NCBI GenBank assembly: GCA_002471975.1 | Contig: DKQZ01000064.1 | Span: forward strand, 1-22,074 | DNA from: Dialister sp. UBA7295 | GTDB taxonomy: Bacteria; Bacillota; Negativicutes; Veillonellales; Dialisteraceae | Length of the DNA: 22,074 nucleotides | Reading direction: 5' to 3' | Shown: one piece after another, positions 14,587 through 20,626 of the stretch | Numbering within the stretch: the first letter of the stretch is position 1 | Layout of the letters: each line of letters starts with the position of its first letter | Position numbers and translations under genes: made by a program | The notes under the pieces: generated by a model | What the model was told of the DNA's origin: nothing | Seen by the model: only the letters and a program-made list of their open reading frames with translations | Database searches by the model: none

Positions 14587-14855
14587 TGTTTCAGGTCAAA
14601 TTCTCTGAACATGCGGTCAAAGAGCTAAGGAAGTTGGATAAGCCTACAGTCCGGGTTATTAAAAACTGGGTCATAAAAAATCTGGTTGATACCACGGACC
14701 CAAGGATGCATGGCAAAGCCCTGACTGGAAATTTAAAAGGAATATGGCGCTATCGCGTTGGAGATTATCGGCTCTTTGCTGAAATTCATGACGAAGAACT
14801 AATTATTTTCCTTTTCGAAATAGCTCACCGGAGAGAAGTATACAAACGTCAATAA
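14586..14855 (+). CDS. RelE/ParE-superfamily toxin (mRNA interferase type)
   Basis: 89 aa, the usual length. The pattern FSEHAVKELRKLDKPTVRVIKNWV, then KALTGNLKGIWRYRVGDYRLFAEI and a final AHRREVYKR, is that of RelE/StbE toxins. The basic residues and the Arg of YRVGDYRL plus the C-terminal AHR.EVY line the expected ribosome-dependent mRNA cleavage site. All appear intact, so an active toxin is likely. The start overlaps the antitoxin stop (TGATG). It ends 24 bases before the hydrolase ATG without a visible terminator, so transcripts may continue into the hydrolase gene. Confidence 0.92.
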   Translation: MFQVKFSEHAVKELRKLDKPTVRVIKNWVIKNLVDTTDPRMHGKALTGNLKGIWRYRVGDYRLFAEIHDEELIIFLFEIAHRREVYKRQ

Positions 14856-14879
14856 TTATTAAAGGCTGGTGGAAACGAA

Positions 14880-15887
14880 ATGAAAAAAATGATGATGGCT
14901 GCCCTGCTGGCAGGGCTGGTTTCTTTAGGAGGCAGTGCTATGGCAGCGGATATGACAGTCAATGTGGATTCTTCTACCGCAAAAATGGTAAATAAAGCAC
15001 AGAGCGAATTGCTGAAAGTGGATGTGAAGACGCCCCTCATCAATCAGATTTCCAATGTGGTCTATGAACAGGTGCCCATGCGGGGTTACCCCTCTGTAGC
15101 CATGAAGATGGATATCCTCCAGCCGAAAGCAAAGGAAAAGCTTCCGGCCATCGTTTTCGTGACAGGCGGCGGGTTTATCAATGCCAATAAAGATAATGGT
15201 ATCCAGCTCCGCATGCACCTGGCCGAAGCAGGTTATGTAGTCGCTTCCATTCAGTATAGAGTCGCCCCGACAGCTAAATTCCCCCAGCCTCTGGAAGATG
15301 TGAAAGCATCCATCCGGTATCTCAAAGCCCATGCGGACCAGTTTGGCATCGATCCTGAAAGAGTGGGTATCGTCGGAGGAAGTGCAGGAGGCTACCTCAC
15401 TGCCATGGCTGCCACCACGAGTGGGACAACCACTTTTGATAAAGGAGAAAATCTCAATGTAACCAGTGATGTGAAAGCAGCTGTCGACCTCTATGGACTT
15501 TCGGACCTCACCCGGATTGGCGATGATTACAGCGCTGAAGTACAGGAAAAACATAAATCTGCCGGCGCCACCGAAGCCCTCTGGGTGAACGGTTCCCCGG
15601 TATTTGGCGGAAAAGATGGCGGCATCCTCTCTGACAGGGAAGCAGCCCTTGCCGCAAGCCCCATGACTTATATTTCCAAAACCTCTGCCCCCATGCTCCT
15701 CATGCACGGTACAAAGGATGTGGTCGTCTCCCCGAGCCAGACAGACCTCCTCTTCCAGGCCCTCCGGGAAAGACAGATTCCCTCCAAACGGTACCTCGTG
15801 GAAGGAGCCGCTCATGGCGGGATCTACTGGAACCAGAAAGAAGTGCTGGATATCATTACGGAATTCTTTGATGAATATCTGAAGTGA
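14880..15887 (+). CDS. secreted alpha/beta hydrolase (esterase/acetyl-xylan-esterase-like)
   Basis: 335 aa. A signal peptide of about 22 residues ends at SAMA-A, with no lipobox, so the protein is probably periplasmic. The alpha/beta hydrolase core shows an oxyanion region VTGGGFIN (94-101), the nucleophile elbow GGSAGG with Ser168, the acid Asp280 in HGTKDVV, and the catalytic His312 in GAAHGG. The layout fits the BD-FAE/esterase-lipase group acting on carboxylic esters; the natural substrate is unknown. It follows the toxin gene by 24 bases and may share its transcript, though a weak ribosome site (GGTGG) precedes its ATG. A fragment of its 5' end is duplicated at 14019. A heptamer repeat and a terminator follow. 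Confidence 0.88.
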   Translation: MKKMMMAALLAGLVSLGGSAMAADMTVNVDSSTAKMVNKAQSELLKVDVKTPLINQISNVVYEQVPMRGYPSVAMKMDILQPKAKEKLPAIVFVTGGGFINANKDNGIQLRMHLAEAGYVVASIQYRVAPTAKFPQPLEDVKASIRYLKAHADQFGIDPERVGIVGGSAGGYLTAMAATTSGTTTFDKGENLNVTSDVKAAVDLYGLSDLTRIGDDYSAEVQEKHKSAGATEALWVNGSPVFGGKDGGILSDREAALAASPMTYISKTSAPMLLMHGTKDVVVSPSQTDLLFQALRERQIPSKRYLVEGAAHGGIYWNQKEVLDIITEFFDEYLK

Positions 15888-15893
15888 GAAGTG

Positions 15894-15942
15894 GTTAGCA
15901 GTTAGCCGTTAGCCGTTAGCAGTCAGCTTTTAGTGATTAGAA
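15894..15942 (+). repeat. 7-bp tandem repeat in the 3' region of the hydrolase gene
   Basis: Seven heptamers in frame, drifting in sequence (GTTAGCA, GTTAGCC twice, GTTAGCA, GTCAGCT, TTTAGTG, ATTAGAA), begin 7 bases after the stop codon and run right up to the terminator stem. Confidence 0.9.
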
Positions 15943-15972
15943 AAAGAGCCGGTTGTGCAGCCGGCTCTTTTT
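15941..15972 (+). terminator. terminator of the hydrolase gene (possibly bidirectional)
   Basis: AAAAAGAGCCGG pairs with CCGGCTCTTTTT around an 8-base loop, giving an A-tract before and a T-tract after the stem. Confidence 0.92.
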
Positions 15973-16103
15973 ATTTGAAATAAAAGCGGTCAGTGAAGGA
16001 TATGGGGCTTGACCCAGTTTTACATAGTACGTCGTGCAGGAGCCTTTGGCCGGAAGGTGGACGCTCTGCCTTTCCTTCAACTCCGCCTGTGCATAATCCC
16101 CAT

Positions 16104-16132
16104 AAAAAAATCGGCGCTGCCTCAGCAGCGCC
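16104..16132 (-). terminator. terminator of the MFS gene
   Basis: GGCGCTGC (16113-16120) pairs with GCAGCGCC (16125-16132) around CTCA; the minus strand continues with GA then seven T. AAGGTG directly precedes the stem on the transcript. Confidence 0.85.
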
Positions 16133-16137
16133 ACCTT

Positions 16138-16172
16138 CCCGCACCCCGCACCCCGCATCCCGCACCCCGAAA
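16138..16172 (-). repeat. 7-bp tandem repeat in the 3' region of the MFS gene
   Basis: Five heptamers in frame (CCCGCAC twice, CCCGCAT, CCCGCAC, CCCGAAA) lie between the MFS stop codon (16265) and its terminator hairpin. Confidence 0.88.
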
Positions 16173-16264
16173 TCTCGAAAAAGAATCGATCGGGGCATGT
16201 CCCTGCGAGACTGATCCCGGATATCGAAACTGACTCAAATCATAAAACTGACAAATGACAGATT

Positions 16265-17467
16265 TCACAATTTCTTCCCCTGCGCATCCCCTCTGAAGTT
16301 GTAGATGATGAATCCCGCGGCCAGGAAGAAGGCGATGGCCGTAGTCCAGAAAACGGTGGGGTAGCCGAACCAGCGGGCCAGGGCTCCCGAGCAGACGGGG
16401 CCTGCCACATTGCCCATGAGGAAAATAGAGGAAACAACTCCAAAAACGATGGACCTTTTTTCAGAGGGAACGGAAGCGGCGAGGATGGTATTCGTGCAGG
16501 GACCGATGGGACCCATACCAAGGCCTGTAATAGCCCGCCAGCTGCCAAGACCGGTGACGGACGTCATGAAGTACTGCATGATAAAATCAAATCCCACGAA
16601 AATCGTGGCAGCCACAAGGATTTTATGGGGACGGAAACGCTGGGTGAGGCGGCCCACATTGAGGGACATCAGGGCTGAGCAGGCGCCGGAAATAAAGATA
16701 ATGAAACCTACCGTTGTCGCTACGGCTTCGGAATCACTGCCCATCATCTGTTTGATGTAGAGCGGCAGGATTGGTCCGATGCCGGTGATACCGAAATTGC
16801 AGAGAAACTGCATGAAAGTCATAATCCGGACCCGGGGGATTTTCATGAAATACACAATCTGGCCCCAGGTGGAACCTTTTTCCTTCGAAGCCCCTTTCCG
16901 ATGAATTTCCGGCATGAAAAGTCTGACTGCCAGGAGACAGAGAAGGGAGAGAGACCCGAAAAAGAAGAAAGGCATCCTGTACCCGATGGTATCGGCAATA
17001 GCTCCGCCAATCAAAGGTCCTACCATGATTCCTACCACCATGGCCGCCTGAAAATAACCCATGGACCAGGACGTTTTTTCTTCCGGAGTCACAGAAACCA
17101 CGATAGAAAGTCCGATGGGCACAAATCCTCCCACCAGACCCTGTATAGTGCGGAGAATAAGAAGCTGCCAGGGAGCCTGAGTAAAAGCGGAACCCAGGAT
17201 GCAGAGAGAAACAGCCGAAAGGACTACGGTCATCATGGTTTTCGGTCCCCGCCGGTCTGCCTGGATGGACCAGAAAGGAGCGGAAAGAGCAATCATGAAA
17301 GGAGTCACTCCCGTAATGAGCCCCGCCCAGAATGCAGACTCCCCGGGATCCGAGAGGCCCAGCTCCGAAAGGAAAAGAGGAAGAAATGACATGACCCCCA
17401 TGAGCGCAATCCCCGCGCCTACCTGAATCAGGCACACCAGGTAAATGACCCTCTTCCAGTCCTTCAT
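16265..17467 (-). CDS. MFS transporter, drug:H+ antiporter-like
   Basis: 400 aa with about twelve hydrophobic segments, the standard MFS size. The segment between helices 2 and 3 (FWSIQADRRGPKTMM) fits motif A, and VVGIMVGPLIGG in helix 5 fits antiporter motif C (GxxxGPxxGG), which points to export. The C-terminal half has the matching repeat region (GRLTQRFRPHKILVAAT). It resembles the multidrug MdtG/TetA-like group, but the substrate cannot be read from sequence and the gene has no regulator beside it. The ATG has AAAGGAGG eight bases upstream. Its 3' region carries a CCCGCAC heptamer repeat and a terminator. Confidence 0.88.
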   Translation of the reverse strand: MKDWKRVIYLVCLIQVGAGIALMGVMSFLPLFLSELGLSDPGESAFWAGLITGVTPFMIALSAPFWSIQADRRGPKTMMTVVLSAVSLCILGSAFTQAPWQLLILRTIQGLVGGFVPIGLSIVVSVTPEEKTSWSMGYFQAAMVVGIMVGPLIGGAIADTIGYRMPFFFFGSLSLLCLLAVRLFMPEIHRKGASKEKGSTWGQIVYFMKIPRVRIMTFMQFLCNFGITGIGPILPLYIKQMMGSDSEAVATTVGFIIFISGACSALMSLNVGRLTQRFRPHKILVAATIFVGFDFIMQYFMTSVTGLGSWRAITGLGMGPIGPCTNTILAASVPSEKRSIVFGVVSSIFLMGNVAGPVCSGALARWFGYPTVFWTTAIAFFLAAGFIIYNFRGDAQGKKL

Positions 17468-17571
17468 AACTCCGCCTCCTTTCGATTACTATTTATCTAC
17501 CATATTATAAAACTTTTGATAAAATATTGCTTATATAAGAAATAGTGGAAATAATCTTCCGAATATGCTAT

Positions 17572-17577
17572 TATAAT
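17572..17577 (+). promoter_or_regulatory. -10 box before the tRNA region
   Basis: TATAAT ends 7 bases before the first GCGGGTG, so transcription would start at about 17584 and include both the tRNA-like hairpin and the tRNA. I see no clear -35. Confidence 0.5.
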
Positions 17578-17584
17578 AAAACAT

Positions 17585-17637
17585 GCGGGTGTAGTTCATC
17601 GGTAGATAGTTGCTGTCCGAGATTGAACTGGACCCGC
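17585..17637 (+). other. tRNA-Gly 5'-half copy folded into a long hairpin
   Basis: The first 22 bases repeat the 5' end of the tRNA-Gly at 17682 (acceptor strand, D-stem and D-loop). No anticodon or T-arm follows. Instead the sequence returns complementary: GCGGGT with ACCCGC (17632-17637), AGTTCA (17593-17598) with TGAACT (17624-17629), TCGG (17599-17602) with CCGA (17618-17621). This makes an interrupted stem of 16 pairs. It may be a degenerate tRNA or a leader structure. A second hairpin, AGATATTC/GAATATCT, follows at 17646-17669. Confidence 0.7.
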
Positions 17638-17681
17638 AGTAAGTGAGATATTCTTACACGTGAATATCTTGCATTTCATAC

Positions 17682-17755
17682 GCGGGTGTAGTTCATCGGT
17701 AGAACGCAAGCTTCCCAAGCTTGACAGGAGGGTTCGACTCCCTTCATCCGCTCCA
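17682..17755 (+). tRNA. tRNA-Gly(CCC)
   Basis: 74 bases fold as a full cloverleaf: acceptor GCGGGTG/CATCCGC (one G-U), D-arm GTTC/GAAC, anticodon stem CAAGC/GCTTG with loop TTCCCAA (anticodon CCC), 4-base variable loop, T-arm GAGGG/CCCTT with TTCGACT, and encoded CCA end. It reads glycine codon GGG. Confidence 0.95.
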
Positions 17756-17763
17756 TAAAAATG

Positions 17764-17792
17764 AAATCCTCACTTTGGAGTGAGGATTTTTT
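17764..17792 (+). terminator. tRNA-Gly terminator
   Basis: AAATCCTCACT pairs with AGTGAGGATTT around a 4-base loop and runs into six T; it starts nine bases after the tRNA. Confidence 0.92.
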
Positions 17793-17801
17793 GATTGCCT
17801 G

Positions 17802-17810
17802 TGTTATAAT
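17802..17810 (+). promoter_or_regulatory. extended -10 promoter of the antisense RNA
   Basis: TGTTATAAT gives an extended -10 (TG-N-TATAAT). No good -35 is present because the tRNA terminator occupies that position, which is tolerable for extended -10 promoters. Confidence 0.6.
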
Positions 17811-17816
17811 GTACAT

Positions 17817-17926
17817 AGAGAGAGTCCTTGACGTGTGAAGGCGTCAGGCTCATCTACTTAGGATTCGAAAAGCCTGACGTGAATGAAGTATTGAGGGATA
17901 CTTCAGTGTGTCTACGTCAGGTTTTT
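17817..17926 (+). ncRNA. putative type I antitoxin RNA
   Basis: Predicted about 110-base transcript from the extended -10 at 17802 to the T-tract at 17926. It has no open frame of note. Its 5' region contains GAGTCCTTGACGTG and GGCTCATCT, both also present in the same order near the 5' end of the convergent toxin mRNA. Its 3' end shares the bidirectional terminator with that mRNA. This matches the par (Fst/RNA II) design, where the repeats and the terminator provide the pairing surfaces that block toxin translation. Confidence 0.6.
17873..17926. terminator. shared bidirectional terminator of the type I locus
   Basis: The outer stem CCTGACGT/ACGTCAGG (17873-17880 with 17914-17921) and inner stem TGAAGTAT/ATACTTCA (17884-17891 with 17898-17905) form one long hairpin. 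TTTTT follows on the plus strand; CTTTTCG follows on the minus strand. Confidence 0.8.
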
Positions 17927-17961
17927 CGCTTTATTCATAAATATGCTGCCGGGGCAGCTCT

Positions 17962-18024
17962 TTACTTCATAATCATCACAATCAGCGTACCGAAAGCAAT
18001 CATCAGCGATATGGCTTCATTCAC
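17962..18024 (-). CDS. 20-aa holin-like type I toxin peptide
   Basis: A GTG-initiated frame encodes 20 residues, with core EAISLMIAFGTLIVM: one hydrophobic helix ending in Lys. This matches my recollection of the Firmicute 'putative holin-like toxin' peptides, which share an EA-(I/L)-x-LM-(I/L)-AFG core and act at the membrane. AAGGGGGTG lies nine bases upstream. Starting instead at the GTG within that site would add four residues but leave no ribosome site. Transcription from TGATATACT (18083-18091) would give a leader of about 50 bases, then the frame, then the shared terminator at 17873. The convergent RNA at 17817 is the likely antitoxin. The peptide is shorter than most relatives (about 25-40 aa). 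Confidence 0.72.
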   Translation of the reverse strand: MNEAISLMIAFGTLIVMIMK

Positions 18025-18082
18025 GCATGGGATCACCCCCTTACAGGAGATGAGCCCAACTCACGTCAAGGACTCGTAAAAT

Positions 18083-18091
18083 AGTATATCA
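18083..18091 (-). promoter_or_regulatory. extended -10 promoter of the toxin mRNA
   Basis: On the minus strand TGATATACT forms an extended -10 element; the start would fall at about 18076, directly before GAGTCCTTGACGTG. No strong -35. Confidence 0.6.
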
Positions 18092-18121
18092 GAAATTTCA
18101 TAAAATCAGAATATATATTTT

Positions 18122-18151
18122 GTCTCTGCATAGGCAGGGACTTTTATTTTG
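18122..18151 (+). terminator. hairpin with T-rich tail
   Basis: GTCTCTGC (18122-18129) pairs with GCAGGGAC (18134-18141) using one G-U pair; TTTTATTTT follows. No plus-strand gene ends here, so it may be the remnant of a lost gene or insulation for the toxin promoter. Confidence 0.55.
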
Positions 18152-18185
18152 CCCTGAACCGGCAGAATAGAGATATTTCATTAAA

Positions 18186-18231
18186 AATCGATTCTTCGAA
18201 TCGATTGGCCCCCTTCCCCTGCAGGGGACGC
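18186..18231. repeat. AATCGATTC hairpin plus GCGTCCCC repeat motif
   Basis: A perfect inverted repeat AATCGATTC/GAATCGATT (18186-18194 with 18198-18206) is followed by a CCCCCTTCCCCTGCAGGGGACGC-type stretch (18209-18231), itself an inverted repeat. A related GCGTCCCC..GGGGAAG motif stands at 22054-22074. Confidence 0.6.
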
Positions 18232-18327
18232 TTATCCGTGAGTGGTTTGTCAGATTCAGTGTGCTATGGATTCTGCAGTTTATCCGTCGTGGTCCAAAGG
18301 CCCGGTTTATCGTTTAAATAAATAATC

Positions 18328-18410
18328 TGCGGCGCCCATGAATTTGCACCGCACCACCCCGACAGCCCCGGGATTCCCGAAATGAACCCCGATACCCCCG
18401 ATTCAAAAGC
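18328..18410 (-). repeat. TTTGAATCGGG / TCGGG-tract / hairpin repeat element, copy 2
   Basis: On the minus strand it reads GCTTTTGAATCGGGGG, a TCGGG tract (units 9-12 bases apart), GGTGCGGTGC, a loop, and GCGCCGCAGAT. It aligns along its length with 12269-12347. The stem GCGGTGC/GCGCCGC has one G-U pair. Confidence 0.75.
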
Positions 18411-18456
18411 ATTCCATCCTGCAGTTCCTTTTCAAATTAAAAGTTCCAATTCAGTA

Positions 18457-18490
18457 CAAAAAAGAACCGATTGACGAGCAACCGGTTCTT
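18457..18490 (-). terminator. terminator of the tct operon
   Basis: AAGAACCG (18462-18469) pairs with CGGTTCTT (18483-18490), followed on the minus strand by TTTTTTG. It lies about 46 bases after the tctA stop. Confidence 0.88.
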
Positions 18491-18507
18491 TTACATATTT
18501 CAAAAAA

Positions 18508-18538
18508 CTAACAGCTAACTGCTAAAAGCTAAAGGCTA
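18508..18538 (-). repeat. 7-bp tandem repeat starting at the tctA stop codon
   Basis: Heptamers CTAACAG, CTAACTG, CTAAAAG, CTAAAGG run directly into CTATTTT; the CTA of that last unit (18536-18538) is the tctA stop codon. The tract occupies the 3' untranslated region before the terminator. On the transcript it reads as GTTAGC-like units. Confidence 0.88.
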
Positions 18539-20047
18539 TTTTCCCGCAGCCATTTCTTTCCCTTTCTTGAAGAATTTCATAAGGAGCGGGGAGAAGGCGG
18601 AGAGGAGACAGAGAGCGATAAGGATCCAGCAGATGGGAGTGGAGAAAAGCACGGAGGGATCTCCGCCGGAGAGCTGGAGGCTTCTTCTGAGGCCTCTTTC
18701 GCCCAGAGGTCCAAGGATCAGGGCCAGAACGACAGCTGCCGTATTGAGGCCCATTTTTCTCATGAGGTATCCCATGACGCCGAAGACAAACATAATGACT
18801 ACGTCGGTAAAGCTGTTATTGATGGCAAAGGAGCCTACCACGCAGAGTACGAAGATACAGGGAATGAGGATGGCATCGGAGAGTTTGGCCAGATGTGCGA
18901 AAATGCGGCAGCCGCCAAGTCCGATGAGAAGCATGAAGAACTGGGTCAGTACAAAACCGGCGAAGAAAGTATAGGTCATGGGAGCATAGCGGGTGAAAAG
19001 TTCCGGTCCCGGCTGGAGGCCCTGAATGATAAGGCCGCCCATGAGAACGGCAGTAACGGATTCGCCCGGAATGCCGAGGGTCAGGGTCGGAATGAGGGAG
19101 CCGCCGGTGACGGCATTGTTGGCCGCTTCAGAACCTGCCACGCCTTCGATATTTCCATGGCCGAAGGTTTCCGGATGTTTGGAGAATTTCTTCGCCGTAT
19201 CATAGCCCAGGAAGCAGGCGATGGAGGCGCCGGCACCGGGAAGGATGCCGATGATATTTCCGATAATCCAGGAACGGATAATGGTGGGTCCGATCCGTCT
19301 GATTTCTTCTGCCTTGAGGAGGACGGAATCTTTGAATTTAATGACGCTTCCTCTTTCCCTGATGGCTTTTTCAGTCAGGATGAAGACCTGGGACATGGAG
19401 AAAAGTCCGATCAGGGAGCAGGTGACGTTAATCCCATTGTACAGTTCATCGATACCGAACATGTACCGTTCCACCCCTTCCATGGGGTCCATGCCGATGG
19501 TGGAAAGGATCAGTCCGAAAGCGCCGGACATGAGGCCTTTCACCATGGATCCGGTCGTTACGCCGGCAATAATGGTCAGGCCGAAGAGAGCGAGCCAGAA
19601 ATATTCAGGACTTCCGAATTTCATGGCCAGCTGGGCCAGCATGGGAGCGAAGAAATAGAGGGAAATACAGGAGAGAAGGCCGCCGCAGAAGGAGGCAAAG
19701 CAGGCGGTCCCCAGAGCTTTGCCGGCTTTCCCCTGTTTGGTCAGTTCATAACCGTCAAGAGCCGTCGCCGCCGAGGCAGGAGTACCGGGAGTATGAATGA
19801 GGATGGCGGAAATAGAACCGCCGAAAATAGCCCCGCAGTAAATTCCCCCCAGCATGATGAGGCCCGTTTCCGGTTTCATACCGAAAGTCAGAGGAAGAAG
19901 TAAGGCTAAGCCCATAGCCGCGGAAAGTCCCGGCATACAGCCGACAACTACGCCGATGGTAACGCCGATAATCAGCATAATGAGATTCATGGGATCGAAA
20001 GCATGACCAAATCCGGCCGCCATAAGTCCCAGAGTTTGTGCGTCCAT
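18536..20047 (-). CDS. tctA: tripartite tricarboxylate transporter, large permease TctA
   Basis: 503 aa, normal for TctA, with about 11-12 membrane segments. Family hallmarks are visible in the N-terminal half: GVVVGCMPGLSAAMGLALLLPLTFGM and GGIYCGAIFGGSISAILIHTPGTPASAATALDGYE, plus the pseudo-repeat LPGAGASIACFLGYDTAKKFSKHPETFGHGNIEGVAGSEAANNAVTGGSLIPTLTLGIPG in the C-terminal half (both regions described by positions 33-60, 66-100 and 270-330). It forms the main channel in the inner membrane and works with TctB and the binding protein TctC to import carboxylates, often citrate or other tricarboxylates, at the expense of an ion gradient. The start has GGAAGGAGG upstream. Last gene of the tctC-tctB-tctA operon, 15 bases after tctB. 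Confidence 0.95.
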   Translation of the reverse strand: MDAQTLGLMAAGFGHAFDPMNLIMLIIGVTIGVVVGCMPGLSAAMGLALLLPLTFGMKPETGLIMLGGIYCGAIFGGSISAILIHTPGTPASAATALDGYELTKQGKAGKALGTACFASFCGGLLSCISLYFFAPMLAQLAMKFGSPEYFWLALFGLTIIAGVTTGSMVKGLMSGAFGLILSTIGMDPMEGVERYMFGIDELYNGINVTCSLIGLFSMSQVFILTEKAIRERGSVIKFKDSVLLKAEEIRRIGPTIIRSWIIGNIIGILPGAGASIACFLGYDTAKKFSKHPETFGHGNIEGVAGSEAANNAVTGGSLIPTLTLGIPGESVTAVLMGGLIIQGLQPGPELFTRYAPMTYTFFAGFVLTQFFMLLIGLGGCRIFAHLAKLSDAILIPCIFVLCVVGSFAINNSFTDVVIMFVFGVMGYLMRKMGLNTAAVVLALILGPLGERGLRRSLQLSGGDPSVLFSTPICWILIALCLLSAFSPLLMKFFKKGKEMAAGK

Positions 20048-20062
20048 AGTTTTCCTCCTTCC

Positions 20063-20521
20063 TTATAAGAATTCTTCCAGAATGATGCCCATGGGAAGGG
20101 GCACTTTCAGGAAAATATCAAATGTACCGTACACGATGGCTGCCATCCCCACAAGGACCATCCCGATGTAAAGGGGACGGATTTTGAAATAGCAGAGGGT
20201 AGCCAGCAGGTATACCAGGGCAGCGATATAGAATCCCACCAGGTACATGAGGATGAAGAATCCGATGAAAGCCGCAAAGGTGTACCAGAACTGTTTCTTC
20301 TCGAATCCATCAAAAATCTTCGAAAAGTCATTGTCCACCTTGTGATCTTTCCTGTAGGCCAGGAACATATTTCCTACATGGACCGTAGTCAGCACAAGCA
20401 GAAGGCCTATGACGAAGTGCGGATAGTGACGGACCGGTTCAGGATATTCTTCCGTGAGATAGAGGAAGAAGAAACTGAAGAGGTACATGAATCCGCAGAT
20501 AAAAATGTCTGATTTTTTCAT
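20063..20521 (-). CDS. tctB: tripartite tricarboxylate transporter, small permease TctB
   Basis: 152 aa with four hydrophobic segments, the usual form of TctB. I place the start at ATG 20521 (MKKSDIF) because AAAAGGAG lies six bases upstream. The ATG two codons earlier overlaps that site, and the open frame further up to 20575 has no ribosome site. Weak sequence conservation is normal for this subunit; identification rests on size, membrane pattern (helices near residues 5-25, 35-55, 80-110, 115-140) and its place between tctC and tctA. Confidence 0.9.
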   Translation of the reverse strand: MKKSDIFICGFMYLFSFFFLYLTEEYPEPVRHYPHFVIGLLLVLTTVHVGNMFLAYRKDHKVDNDFSKIFDGFEKKQFWYTFAAFIGFFILMYLVGFYIAALVYLLATLCYFKIRPLYIGMVLVGMAAIVYGTFDIFLKVPLPMGIILEEFL

Positions 20522-20575
20522 GCGCATCTCCTTTTGGAAATAAAAATCATTTTCAGGGATCATTACTATCGGCAA

Positions 20576-20599
20576 GAGGCCGCCGATGGGGGCGGCCTC
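20576..20599 (-). promoter_or_regulatory. GC-rich hairpin between tctC and tctB
   Basis: Perfect 9-bp stem GAGGCCGCC/GGCGGCCTC (20576-20584 with 20591-20599) in the 105-base gap, without a good T-tract. It probably stabilises the 3' end of tctC mRNA or partly terminates, so that binding protein is made in excess of the permease. Confidence 0.6.
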
Positions 20600-20626
20600 A
20601 ATACCGATATATTTCTCAGGATGGGA

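Noticed and set aside
17585..17637. second functional tRNA gene
   Set aside because: No anticodon arm or T-arm can be formed; the 3' part is complementary to the 5' part instead.
17828..18079. 83-codon plus-strand frame over the type I locus
   Set aside because: It passes through the promoter repeats and the bidirectional terminator and lies opposite the peptide gene; the minus-strand 20-aa frame has the ribosome site and the family core.
18893..19903. 336-codon plus-strand frame opposite tctA
   Set aside because: Antisense of a conserved membrane protein; its Glu/Gly-rich translation is typical of a shadow frame.
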